Source: Ctenosaura bakeri
Lineage: Eukaryota; Chordata; Lepidosauria; Squamata; Iguanidae
Assembly: GCA_948474755.1 (NCBI GenBank)
Contig: CAOLHI010000397.1
Location: 248,001-312,000, forward strand
Direction of reading: 5' to 3'
Length of the DNA stretch: 64,000 nt
The position numbers were made by a program, and so were the translations under genes. This document shows, in pieces, positions 24,100 to 33,870 of the stretch (its first letter is position 1; the number at the start of each line of letters is the position of its first letter). The notes under the pieces are model-generated. The model did no database searches, was not told the origin of the DNA, and worked only from the letters and a program-made list of their open reading frames with translations.

Positions 24100-25215
24100 A
24101 AGAACAAGAGCTACACCCTAAAATATGATTAGAAATTATAAAGCATTTGAACAAATGATTAAGCAAAGAGATGGAATGGAGGAAAATGAAATACTGAAAG
24201 GTACCACAGGTGAAATATATAAAATATTGTCAATATATGAAGATGAATATCTTAGAAAAATATGGGAGGAAGAACTAGCACAAAAAATAGATATTCAAGA
24301 ATGGAGAAAGATTTTGAAGCAGTGTCATTTAAAAAATTTATCCGTAAGGATAAAAGAGAATTATTATAAATTGGTCTAGAGATGGTACCTAACACCAGTA
24401 AGGCTAAACCATATAAATAAAAAACTCTCAAGGTTATGCTGGAGAGGTTGCCAAGAGACTGGCACACATATTCATATGTGGTGGAATTGTGAAGGTGTAC
24501 ACAAATTTTGGCAAATTGTGTTTAAGGAGATAAAAGAGATAACAGGAAGTGACTTACAAATATGTCCAAGTATAGCATTATCTATATTTGATAGGGTTAA
24601 TTGTACCCAGGCAATGAAGGATTTAATTACAAATTTATTAACTGCAGCAAGGTTAATTATCTCAAGAAAATGAAAAATGCAAGAAGATTTTCAAATAAAG
24701 GATTGGTATAAAGAAGTGCGGAAAATAGCGATTAATGATAAGCTAACACGTCGAATTAAAGTAAAAAATGGAATAATGAAAGGGAATGATTTTGACAAAA
24801 TATGGAAAATATTTGTGGAAAAAGTCCTAATAAAAGAGGGAAGTGTCACACCTCCACAAGAAGAATTACAATTTTGGAAAGTAGAGTAAACTGAAAGATA
24901 ATTGGCTCGGAGAATGGTTTTAGGGCTTACATTTAAGGTTTCATTTAAGGTTAGGGTTGGTATTAATATGTTTAGTAATCAGATCATATTTAGCAACAGC
25001 AATAGGTTAAATATAGTTGAAAAGGACAGAGTTAAGAACGTAATAAAAATATATAAGCAACATGATATATAACGTGGAGTAAGTATATGATGATAAAGGA
25101 TCTGGAAAGAAATAATAACGTAAGCTATTTCATTGTAATGTTTTCTTTTTCACTTTTATGGTAATAACGTGGTGTTTTATTTTTTCTTTTATAATTAATT
25201 TTAAAAAATTTAAAA
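24100..25215 (+). mobile_element. 5'-truncated L1 LINE
   Basis: The end of ORF2 followed by a 3' UTR that finishes in an A-rich tail near 25195-25220. It lies in the opposite orientation to SMARCAD1. The 5' break is near 24.1 kb. Confidence 0.8.
24125..24889 (+). pseudogene. L1 ORF2 C-terminal remnant
   Basis: One frame over 255 codons with only two in-frame stops (TAG at 24377, TGA at 24671). It contains RWYLTPVRLNHI and CWRGCQETGTHIHMWWNC, the Cys/His zinc-knuckle-like C-terminal motif of L1 ORF2 proteins. The endonuclease and reverse transcriptase core are absent, so it is not functional. The stop at the natural end (24887-24889) and the short 3' UTR agree with an L1 end. Confidence 0.85.
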
Positions 25216-25309
25216 AAGACGTTATAAAGCATGCCGATTACATTGTATTTCAACTAGAACTGAGAGCAGCAGCTAGGATAATCTATGCTCATAACTTAGA
25301 AACAAAATA

Positions 25310-25788
25310 TAGTGGCCCCTCTACTTTTGCAAGGGTTCGAGGCACAGAACCCATACGAGAGTAGAAAAATCGCAAACAACTCCCCCGTGATCCCCCTCCC
25401 ATTTCCTTTCAGGGCTCCCCCCTCCCATTCCCTTGCTTTTTGTGCACTGTGGCCAGAAGCAAGGGAATGGGAGACGGGACCTCTGGAGGAGAGAAAGAAG
25501 GCTCACATAAGCTCCTCTTCCCCACAATTCTCTTGCCTACTGTCCTGGCATGAGTTCTCAGCGCTAGGCCAGAGACAAGGAACTGGGAGGGGGGAGATCC
25601 AGAGGGGAGAAGGTACATACATGCCTCCCCCCATCATTTCCTTGCTTTTTGTCTGGGAGCTTGACTTCCTTCTCTGCGCCCGGCAAAATGCAAAGGAATA
25701 AGAGGAGGAGAATTGGGGAGGGAGACACTTGCGTGCCTTGCGAATTATGAAATTTGTGAAGTCAAATCCTTGAATGTGGAGGGAGGGC
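25310..25788. mobile_element. Tigger/pogo-like MITE
   Basis: Left end TAGTGGCCCCTCTACTTTTG preceded by TA. Right part TTGAATGTGGAGGGAGGG is a decayed inverted end. The terminal pattern (CAGTTGGCCCTCCA...) is that of Tigger/pogo elements, which insert at TA. It has no transposase; the open frames inside are due to GC-rich filler. Confidence 0.65.
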
Positions 25789-26784
25789 GGGAGGGAGTTT
25801 CCTTCTATGGGCTACTTGCAAAAATATTGATTATAGAGATTATTATTTGCTCAGTAAATACGGCAGACAGAGAGGAAAAGAATTTCATTAAGTTATAGAA
25901 TATTCTTTCTAATAGATATAGATAATGTTGGTAATCCTACAGTATGAAAGTATAACTTGATCAAGCTCCAGCTTTCTAAAGGCACTTAGCCTAGTGGTAT
26001 ACAGTTTGATGGGTGGCAAGTTTTCTGGGAACAAAAACAGAAGTCCTTACAGCCTCATTACTCAAGTTCATTTTAGGCAGAGGTGTGGTGAACTAAATCC
26101 AGTGCCTTCTACATATTAGTCATATTCTCTACCACCACTGAGAAACATTCCCTCATAATAGAAAGTCTGCAGATCAGTTTAGTTTCAAAACTGTTCATGA
26201 AAACAGCTAATAATCTCATTTGCAAGGGGGGAAAAAGGAAAGACTGTGTGTATTTCAGAGTACTTCATAATACTACAAAATCTTAGTTACTTCCTGGGAG
26301 TGGTTTCCATGTTTCTCTAAAGTAGAGTTAAAATAAGTAAATAAAAAAAAATGTTTATGTTGGTTGAAGATTCTGCCTTGCTCCAAAGCTGATAGCCACA
26401 GGTTCCCAGTTAGGGCAAAGAAGAAAACTACAACTGCATTTTACTGAGACAGAAATGAAAGGAGGACAGAAACAGCTGTACATGTAGGCACACACAGGTA
26501 AAGCAAAGGTATGATTACTGAAATACGGTCACTAGCAAATCCTTGTTTTTTATAGCCTAATGTGTGAAACAGGCCTCAGATGCAACCGGAGCATTCTTAT
26601 TTGAGCTTTCTGAGAAATGAACTGGATATCTTACTAACTAATGAGGAGGAGGCAGCAAGCTTGTAGAATCTGTAATCTTAAAAGCATTCAAAGAATTCTT
26701 AGAAGAGAAGCTCTATCTTAAGCCAAGAGAAGGACTGTGATTTTCAAAAAAAAAGTACAGTATGTCACCAAGCAATGTCACTAA

Positions 26785-26995
26785 GCAAAATGTTGATTTT
26801 GATACATAAAACTCTGAACAACTTAGGACCTAGCTGCCTAAAGGAGCAACTTTCCTTCTACAGTTCTGCCTGTGAATCATGATCTACCAAAGAGAATTTT
26901 TTGACTAAACCATCACCTGATCAAGTCCAGCCTCAAAGAAATTGTAACAGGGCTTTCTCAGTGATGGTATCTCACCTGTGCAATATTCTCCTCAT
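26785..26995 (+). mobile_element. LINE reverse transcriptase C-terminal fragment (CR1/L2/Rex-like)
   Basis: The plus strand reads LIHKTLNNLGPSCLKEQL and, after frame breaks, NRAFSVMVSHLCN, matching the YKALNGLAPxYLxELL...RAFSVxAPRLWN pattern at the end of CR1-clade reverse transcriptases. Highly eroded. Confidence 0.5.
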
Positions 26996-27004
26996 TGTTC
27001 TACT

Positions 27005-27437
27005 AGAATCATAGAAATGTAGAGTTGGAAGAGACCACACAGGCCATCCAGTCCAACCCCCTGCCATGCAGGAGCACCCTCAAAGCACTCCTGACAGATG
27101 GCCATCCAGCCTCTGCTTAAAAACCTCCAAAGAAAGAGACTTCACTACACTCCGAGGCAGCATATTCCACTGCTGGACAGCCTTGACCGTCAGGAACTTC
27201 TTCCTGAGGTTCAGGTGGAATCTCCTTTCCTGTAGCTTGAATCCATTGCTCCTTGTCCTGGTCTCTGAAGCAGCAGAAAACAAGCCCTCTCCCTCCTCTA
27301 CATGGCATCCCTTAAGATATTTAAACATGGCTATCATGTCCCCTCTTAACCTTCTCTTCTGCAGACTAAACATACCCAGCTCTCTAAGTCTATCCTCATA
27401 GGGCATGGCTTCCAGGTCCCTCACCATGGTCGCCCTC
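27005..27437 (-). mobile_element. CR1 LINE 3' end
   Basis: Begins on the plus strand with ATCATAGAAATGTAGAGTTG and AGACCACACAGGCCATCC, the reverse complement of the CR1 3' UTR. 27080-27427 (minus) is open for 115 codons, ending SLEVFKQRLDGHLSGVL, and includes RLRELGMFSLQKRRLRGD and FHLNLRKKFLTVKAVQQWN, the CR1 reverse transcriptase C-terminus. It is truncated at the 5' side and less decayed than the copy at 2.1 kb. Confidence 0.9.
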
Positions 27438-28059
27438 CTCTGGACTTGCCAAGATAATCATCATCATCCATTTATATCCTGCATTTCTCCCAACGGGACT
27501 CAAGACAGCTTATAACATATTTTTAAAAAATACAGATTTTAAAAAATCTATACACAAACCTCAATAAAACATAAAATTTCTTCATCTTTTGGTGCCCAGT
27601 GAAAACAATACTTTTTGACTGGGCCTATGATTAGACAGCTAAGCCTACCTGAGTGAGATAGTTGATTATCACTGTGTAGGGAATTTCAAATTCTGACCAG
27701 CTATTACATATTTTTATTGGTTTTATAATACATTTTGTGATTCATCTTGGGATCAAATTATATACCAAAGCACATTGCTCAGAGCATTTGCACAAAACAG
27801 TCAGCCAGAGCAACTAAGAATTCAGGGATTATCTAGCACCTTTGAGTTTGTAGCATAAGCTTTCATAGACAGGGCTTACTGACTCTGACAGACTGGTTCT
27901 CCTAATGATGATGAAGTAGACCCAATCTACAAAGCTTAAGTTACAAACTTCTTTCTCTCAGTCTTGAAGGTACTACAAGATTCCTTTCCATACAGACCTA
28001 GACTAACCATGGCTACGTCTTTGAATAAGAATTCAGGCCTATCATCTGTAAGCAGCATA

Positions 28060-28253
28060 TAGTGGGCCCTCTTTACCCACGACTCCTGTGTGCACAATTT
28101 CCAGCTCACACGAAACACCACATACCTATACCTAAAATAGTAGTAATGTGCATGTTGCCGCCTCTGAATATAATGATATGTGAGCATTTGTGAATTCTGC
28201 TGTTTGCAGGGAATCCTGGAATGGAACCCACACATATATGGAGGTCCCACTTC
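28060..28253. mobile_element. Small TIR element (Tigger-like MITE)
   Basis: Ends TAGTGGGCCCTCTTTACCC and, inverted, TAGAAGTGGGACCTCCATAT. Flanked on the left by TA. No coding capacity. Confidence 0.5.
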
Positions 28254-28891
28254 TAATAGTATCTGGCTGATACTGCTTGGTTCTTTCCATCAGGAGGAGT
28301 AGCAAAACTAAGAAGGAACATACTAAGCAGTAAAAGCGTAGTATTACACCTGAACTAAGACTCCTAGCTTGTTGCTTCCCACCAAGCCAAGAATTAACAA
28401 CCAAGGAGGAAAAAAAAAACTCTGGTTTGCAATCCGAACTTTGCAATTCTAGTGAAAGAAGAGAGAGGCCACATTATCAATGACCATGTGTTTCAAAAGT
28501 TATGTAAGCAAAACAAGGAGAGGCAACGGCAAAAGTGGATGCCTACGGTGAAATTTAACAACATATTTAACTTGGCAAATTAAAACAAGACAATCAGATA
28601 AAATAGTTTAAAATCATTTAAAATTATAAGACACATGGATATTTCGATAAAATGATTTAGGTACAAAGGATTTAATTTAAAAAAATGTTTCGAATCGATG
28701 CCAGAATACCCCCAGTAAAGGGCTGAACTGCAACTCTAAGGGAAGGGTATACCCCAATGGGGGTGCCACGGCAAAGAGGGCTCTTTCCCACGCCTTTCCA
28801 AGGTATATTGCCCTCACTGGGCAAAGAAGGGCCCTTCCAACAAATCTACGTCCTTGGGAGATTTCCTACGTGTTTATGAATCAGAACTTAC

Positions 28892-29147
28892 CAGTTTTCT
28901 CTGACATATCAGATGCTGGAGTAGCTGGCCTACTATGATGACTAGTAACATCATCATCTTCCCTACTAAGAGTAGCGGCACTGTCTTCTGAAGCAGGAAA
29001 AAATGAAGCATTCTTATTTACAGCATCCAGAGGTGAAGAAGAAGTAGCTTCCTCCTGATCTGCAGGATGGGCAGTAGATGGAGCATCCCTTTGTCCCATT
29101 TTTGCTTTCTTTTCAAAGCGAAAGCGGTCTAGATTGAACAAACTCAT
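28892..29147 (-). CDS. SMARCAD1: SMARCAD1 coding exon 1 (start codon exon)
   Basis: Residues 1-85 plus the first base of codon 86. The ATG at 29147-29145 begins MSLFNLDRFRFEKK, matching the conserved vertebrate SMARCAD1 start (human MNLFNLDRFRFEK). An in-frame TGA at 29162-29160, five codons upstream, rules out a longer start, and A at -3 gives a usable Kozak context. The exon continues upstream as 5' UTR to an acceptor at 29234 (pyrimidine tract then CAG). The donor is a strong ACTG/GTAAGT after 28892. The residues between about 15 and 70 (rich in S, A, D and E) diverge from mammals; this region is disordered in the family. The next exon completes codon 86 as Asp. Confidence 0.96.
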
Positions 29148-29234
29148 TATCACAGCTTTTCACTCTGACAGTTTAGGGACTTGAATTTTACAATTCCTGG
29201 GGGATGGTACTAGCACCATATAATTCAAGGTTAT
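29148..29234 (-). other. SMARCAD1: SMARCAD1 5' UTR part of the start-codon exon
   Basis: 87 nt between a good splice acceptor (TTTTCTCTCTTCAG/ATAACC on the minus strand, boundary at 29234) and the ATG at 29147. The presence of an acceptor here means at least one untranslated exon lies upstream, as in other vertebrate SMARCAD1 genes. Confidence 0.8.
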
Positions 29235-29694
29235 CTGAAGAGAGAAAAAATAAGGTATGGGTAGAAAAGATATGACACAGCTTTAGTGAATGGTGGACAT
29301 TCCTTACCACAGTACCCAGAAGCTGAACTTATCAGTCAATACAGTTATATTTACATCTACTATTTCCAGCAGTTTTCACCAATTTGGTGCCCTCTGGATA
29401 TCTGAAAAACTCTTATCTTCTCTGATCATTGTCTATGCTTGCTATAGTGAATAGGATTCACAGTCCAAACCACCTCAAGGGTTAGGGAAAGCTAGTCTAT
29501 ATTCTTAAAATGCTTGCATGTTCTGCAACTGAACTGATTCTTCTGCTACTATAATGCACCTATTAGTTCCTTGAGGAGTCATCTGAAAAAGTGATGATGG
29601 AATTTATCTTCTTGCATCCTTCCCTTGAGGAGACATGAGGTTTTGTCTTTTCTTCTTGTTCTCCAGAATATTTATAAATCACTTGGCAAGAATA

Positions 29695-30093
29695 TAGTTT
29701 GTCCTCCACATTCACTAGAGTTAGGGGTGCAGAACCCCCCAAAAGTGGAAAAATCGCAAATAGCAAAATGTGTGCGTGTGTCTGTGAGAAGGGGGCTGAG
29801 GCATGAACAGAAAAATGCACAACCAGGTCAGAGAAAAAAGAGGGAATGAGGGTGGGGCAGCATAGTGGCCCATGCGTGTGGGTGTGGGTGAGGCAGTGGG
29901 AGAGGGTTTGTGAAGCTGAGGAATCAGCTGCAAGCTGTCCTTAGCTGGTTAACCAGTGGCTGGTGGAGGAGAAGGACCAGAAGCAAGTTTTTAAAGGGGT
30001 TGTACAGCCTGATCAGAGCTGAGGAGAAATTGGAGAAATTCGCAAATGATCAAATCTGTGAGGGTGAAACCTGCAAATGTGGAGGGCCAACTG
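29695..30093. mobile_element. Tigger/pogo-like MITE, complete
   Basis: 399 bp bounded by TA on both sides (29693-29694 and 30094-30095). Left end TAGTTTGTCCTCCACATTC, right end GCAAATGTGGAGGGCCAACTG; these pair as a Tigger-type inverted repeat. The interior is shared with the copies at 41621, 43975 and 63126. No transposase. Confidence 0.8.
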
Positions 30094-30913
30094 TATAGAG
30101 ATTGGGAACCACCTATTGGTAGGCTGACAATGCATAGATCTAAACCTTTTCAGCCAGTTTTGTGACACAGTGCTGGTTCAGTATATGAGTCTGATACAGG
30201 AGCACATGAAAGTAGATTGAAATTGTATCACAAATCAACTAAAGGTACCATGACTCAAGGAGAATAGGGACGCCCATTATACATTCCAGAAGAGAATCTA
30301 TGTTAGTCTGTTGTTCCTGCTGCAGTGTCTTTTGTCATCTGATACATTTCTCTCACCTGATGTGTTTATCTTTGGTTGACAAATAACGTATAATAATGAC
30401 GGACAGACAATACTCCTTCAGCTTCTTAAAAATAAAAATATTAAAAATATACACAAAACTGCGTTTGCAAACCATGCTACAGAAGACTGCTCTGTAACCT
30501 GTTCTGAAGTGCCAGCTAGTACAAAATGCCCTGGAATTGTACTGTCTCAGTGTGGGGCTAGGATATGAAAATCTGTTACAACAGTAGTTAGGATTTTTCA
30601 CTATTAATTCCTGTACATAACTCAAGTTGCTGGTTTTGATTTATCTGCCTTTAAATATCCTGGACCTGGGCAGCCTGACAACCATTTTTACAACGATACT
30701 GCACCAAAATGTTTGAGACCAACACTCTCTTGACTAAGGCAGGTGTGCGCATGCTCCTGCAATCATTTTACAGCAACTTTTCATATTCCTATACGCACTC
30801 AGCATATTCAAATCTCAGAAATGTCGGACTCCGGCCTTCAATGGCCATGGACCAGTTTCAACAGACTGGTGTTTTGATGTTTATTTCTTCATGTTTCTTA
30901 AATTGAAGTCTCA

Positions 30914-31115
30914 GGCCATTTCTGCACTACAGTGTTAAACGGCTGCTATTCCACTTTCAATGCCCTGTGGAATTCTGGGGTTTGTAGTTTACTGAGACCA
31001 AAGAGCTCTTTGGCTGAGAATTGGAAGTCCCCTTCCCTAAACTACAAACCCCAGAATGCCATGGGGGGTTTAGAGTGGAATAGCAGCACTTTAAAACTGT
31101 AGTGCGGAAATGGCC
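30914..31115. mobile_element. Palindromic MITE (GGCCATTTC family)
   Basis: 202 bp. Left arm GGCCATTTCTGCACTACAGT pairs with right arm CTGTAGTGCGGAAATGGCC, and the inner TGGAATTCTGGGGTTTGTAG pairs with ACAAACCCCAGAATGCCA. No coding. Family copies: 32526, 32841, 33154, 53921 and 54143, plus half copies. Confidence 0.85.
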
Positions 31116-31597
31116 TGTGTCTACCTCATACTTTTAGAAATCCTGCACAAACTGAAGCCAGACAGGACAGATCACTCTCCTAGGATCCCAGCCCACCCAC
31201 CCTTTAGGTTTGCTTTCCTGAGATTTGCCTTCCCTCCGACTCTTCTGACAGAACATCAGAGCAACAAAGAGAGGAAGGATCTTATGCCTCCCTCCGAGTA
31301 AGCACATTTCCCCCCCCGCGGTGCTTCGTCCTCCCTCCCACAATCCAACCGGGGCCTGAATCCCCCCCACTCGACGGCTTGCTCTCCAATATTCCTCCTC
31401 CTGCAATCGAAATCGCGCCCCCCCACACACTAACACTCCGCCTCTCGCCGCCCCTCCCTCACCACACAATAGTTGTCCCCATTTTCCTCTCCTCCATCTT
31501 CTCCTCACGTTTCCCGGAGCCTCCGTCGCCATCCCAACCCCCTCAGGGAACCCACATTCGCCGGAGGCCTCCTCTCGCTGAGGAAGGGCCCAGTCTA

Positions 31598-31616
31598 AAC
31601 ACACACACACACACAG
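31598..31616. repeat. (CA)n microsatellite in CpG island
   Basis: About nine AC units within the promoter island. Confidence 0.85.
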
Positions 31617-31814
31617 GGATCCTCCTAACTTCACCCAAACGGGCCGGGTCTCCCCCACCCCCTCCTCTACGGATGGAGCCAGAGTGTCTGTGTGTGAAAA
31701 AAAAAAGAGCGAGCAGACAAAGGAAAAGGAATGGAGGCGGGCGACCGGCTGAGGCGGGAGCCCCTCATCTCGACCTCCCTCCCTCCTCCCCCTCCCAGTG
31801 TTGTTTTTCCTTAC

Positions 31815-31960
31815 CCCGCCCCCACTCCGAGGAGGCGCGAGCCTTCAGAGCGCCGGCACCGGCCAGCGGCGGCGGCAGAGCGAGGTGTGCGCCGAGCGAC
31901 GGGGGGGAGGAGGGGGAGCCCGCGGGAGAGGGAGACGCGGCAATGGCGACGCACTGAGGC
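31815..31960 (-). other. SMARCAD1: Candidate untranslated first exon of SMARCAD1
   Basis: On the minus strand the GC-rich sequence ends at a good donor, GGCGGG/GTAAGG, with the exon's last base at 31815. The exon after it (29234) has an acceptor and the start codon, so an upstream untranslated exon is required. The transcription start is not visible; the right limit is nominal. Other weaker GTGAGG donors exist at about 31463 and 31508. Confidence 0.4.
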
Positions 31961-32525
31961 GGCGGCGGCGGCGAGAGCGATGACGAGCCAGGCACCGGAG
32001 CGGGGGTGGGGGGGCGGTGGGGGAAGGAGAGCGAGAGAGGGAGGGAAAAAGCCGAGAAAGAAAGAAAAGCTCTGTGGAGATTGTGCCGAAAGGTGGCGCT
32101 TAGTGATGACCTCACTGAGCTGGCTTCTTTCTTTCTTTCTTTTTTTTCCCAGCATCCCTCTCCGTCGTTTTTGCCAGGTTTTCTTCCTCCTCTGTACAAA
32201 ATGAAGGGGGGGGGCGGTTGGAAAGGCAGCTCGGATGAGGTGCGCGTGCGCACGGGGAGCAAGGGGGTGCTGCTCCTCGCTGCGCGTGCGTAGCAATGAG
32301 GCGGGGTGTGGGGGGGGTTGAGGATCTGCCTCGAAGGCAAGGTCGAGGTTAGGCTCTGAGGAAGGAGGAGGAATTCGGTTTATAATTTGGTTTTGACCTT
32401 GGGAAACTTGCTCTTCCAATTGCGATGCCCGGGGTGCCCTGAGGTGGTGTTGGCTGCCAGATTCTGGGAGTTGGGCGTTCAGAAAGTGACGTTGCTGCGC
32501 TCTCTTCAGCCATGCGGAGAGTTTA

Positions 32526-33355
32526 GGACCATTTCTGCACTACAGTGTTAAAAGTGCTGCTATTCCACTTTCAACGCCCTGTGGAATTCTGGGGTTTGTA
32601 GTTCAGGGAAGGGCACGTCGAATTCTCAGCCAAAGAGCTCTTTGGTCTCAGGAAACTACAAACCCCAGAATTCCACAGGGCGCTGAAAGTGGAATAGCAG
32701 CTCTTTAACACTGCAGTGCGGAAATGGCCTAGGAGTGGAAACTACAGTCATCCCTCCGCATTCGCTAGGGTTAGAGGCAGAGGAGCCCCATGAAAGTGGA
32801 AAAACCGTGAATAACTCTAGGCTGGCTGTGCTAAGACAGGGGCCATTTCTGCCCTGTGCTGTTCCGGTGCCGTTATTCCCTGTTCAGTGTCCTGTGGAAT
32901 TCTGGGGTTTGTAGTTCAGGGAAGGGCACTTCGAATTCTCAGCCAAAGAGCTCTGTGGTCTCAGGAAACTACAAACCCCAGAATTCCACAGGGCGCTGAA
33001 AGTGGAATAGCAGCACTTTAACACTGCAGTGCGGAAATGGCCTAGGAGTGGAAACTACAATCATCCTTCCACATTCGCTAGGGTTAGAGGCAGAGGAGCC
33101 CCATGAAAGTGGAAAAACCGTGAATAACTCTAGGCTGGCTGTACTAAGACAGGGGCCATTTCTTACCTGCGCTGTGCAGGTGCTGTTATTCACTGTTCAG
33201 TGTCCTGTGGAATTCTGGGGTTTGTAGTTTCCTGAGGCTAAGGAGCTCTCTAGCTGAGCATTCTGAATGTCCCTCCCTAAATTACAAAGCCCAGGATTCC
33301 ATAAGATGTTGAAAGTGGGATAATAGCACTAGAATAGTTTAGTGCAGAAATGACC
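32526..33355. repeat. Tandem array: three palindromic MITEs with 111-bp spacers
   Basis: Palindromic MITEs at 32526-32729, 32841-33042 and 33154-33355, separated by near-identical 111-bp spacers (32730-32840 and 33043-33153), giving a repeat period of 313-315 bp. Each spacer carries part of a Tigger-like end (CATTCGCTAGGGTTAGAGGC, CATGAAAGTGGAAAAACCG). The first two units are nearly identical; the third MITE is more diverged. It lies just upstream of the SMARCAD1 CpG island. Confidence 0.9.
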
Positions 33356-33529
33356 ATGAATAAAAGGAGACTCAGGAAAAAGGAATCCAAATTACTGGTT
33401 GCCTATGATGGGGGATTGTGTGAACATCGTTTACATAAGCAGATTTAAAAGATTAAGATCTTCCAAAATCTGACTGGTTGTTGAAGATCCATTTTATTTG
33501 AATTGAAATGTTTCAAGCAGTAGACCAAA

Positions 33530-33870
33530 CTGGAGTGGGCAATATGTGGCCTTTTAGATATTGTTGGACTTGAACTTCCCATCTCTCCCAGTTAGCTACC
33601 AGTTGGCTCAGGGCCCTATCACACCCCATATAATTGTAGTGCTATGATCCCACTTTAGTTGTCATGGCAACATCATATGGATTCTTGGGATCTGCAGATT
33701 AGTGGGGCATTTACAATCTTAGCGGGAGAACTCTAGTGCTTCACCGAACTACAAAGCCCAAGAATGCATAAAATGCAAATAGGGCAGTTAAAATAAAATC
33801 ACTATACAGCACTATAGCTGTGAAGCGTGAAAGGGGTCTAGGGCTGATGGGACTTGTATCTGGAGGACAC
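33530..33870. mobile_element. hAT-like MITE split by a second MITE
   Basis: Left half 33530-33613 (ATATTGTTGGACTTGAACTT) and right half from 33838 (AGGGCTGATGGGACTTGTAT, CTGGAGGACACAC) are the two sides of the common hAT-like palindrome. They are separated by the CCTATCACAC-type MITE at 33614-33832. Confidence 0.65.
33614..33832. mobile_element. Palindromic MITE nested in hAT-like MITE
   Basis: Ends GGGCCCTATCACACCCC and, inverted, GTGAAGCGTGAAAGGGGTC. The inner arms ATGATCCCACTTTAGTTGTC and CAGTTAAAATAAAATCAC pair. Same family as 20809-21008. Confidence 0.65.

Larger units (their letters stand above)
22147..28891 (-). other. SMARCAD1: Intron with LINE fragments and MITEs
   Basis: 6.7-kb intron between the first two coding exons. 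It holds a truncated L1 (24100-25215), a Tigger-like MITE (25310-25788), two LINE ends (26785-26995 and 27005-27437) and a small TIR element (28060-28253). 22.2-24.0 kb and 28.3-28.9 kb show nothing recognised. Confidence 0.7.
29235..31814 (-). other. SMARCAD1: First intron of SMARCAD1
   Basis: Between the 5' UTR/start exon and the candidate first exon. It contains an eroded hAT-like MITE (about 29365-29500), a complete Tigger-like MITE (29695-30093) and a palindromic MITE (30914-31115). The last 500 bp belong to the CpG island. Confidence 0.5.
1..31815 (-). other. SMARCAD1: SMARCAD1 gene, 5' half (partial; continues beyond position 1)
   Basis: Eight coding exons on the minus strand join in frame into 449 codons that follow the known SMARCAD1 N-terminus: MSLFNLDRFRFEKK start, DDSSVPETPE motif, KLQTLKELFPQ (CUE1), [17 protein letters not shown] (CUE2), [18 protein letters not shown] and [20 protein letters not shown]. 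The family is an SNF2 ATPase acting in nuclear chromatin: heterochromatin maintenance after replication, DNA end resection, and binding of KAP1/TRIM28 through CUE1. The ATPase and helicase C-terminal domains are not in the window, so the gene runs off the left edge. The promoter is a CpG island near 31.3-32.4 kb. Coordinates of the 5' limit are inferred from a candidate first-exon donor. Confidence 0.95.
31290..32420. promoter_or_regulatory. SMARCAD1: CpG island, SMARCAD1 promoter
   Basis: A sharply GC- and CpG-rich block in an AT-rich window, upstream of the SMARCAD1 start exon on the minus strand. It has GC boxes (GGGGGCGGG forms near 31815-31825), a (CGG)n stretch at 31957-31975, and G/C homopolymer runs at 31305-31315, 31425 and 32205. 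No TATA box stands out, as expected for a housekeeping chromatin gene. Several long open frames here on both strands are artefacts of low stop-codon density. It may also drive divergent transcription to the right. Confidence 0.85.

Noticed and set aside
27080..27427. 115-codon protein on the minus strand
   Set aside because: It is the end of a CR1 reverse transcriptase, a 5'-truncated LINE copy, not a host gene.
28132..28446. Two overlapping 104-codon frames (minus)
   Set aside because: Partly cover a small TIR element and show no recognisable family.
31134..32419. Several open frames of 150-200 codons on both strands
   Set aside because: They overlap each other in a GC-rich CpG island with few stop codons, are Pro/Arg/Ser-rich and resemble no protein. 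Treated as promoter sequence.
32526..33355. CRISPR-like array because of regular repeat-spacer layout
   Set aside because: The units are 200-bp MITEs with identical spacers in a vertebrate genome; this is a tandem duplication.
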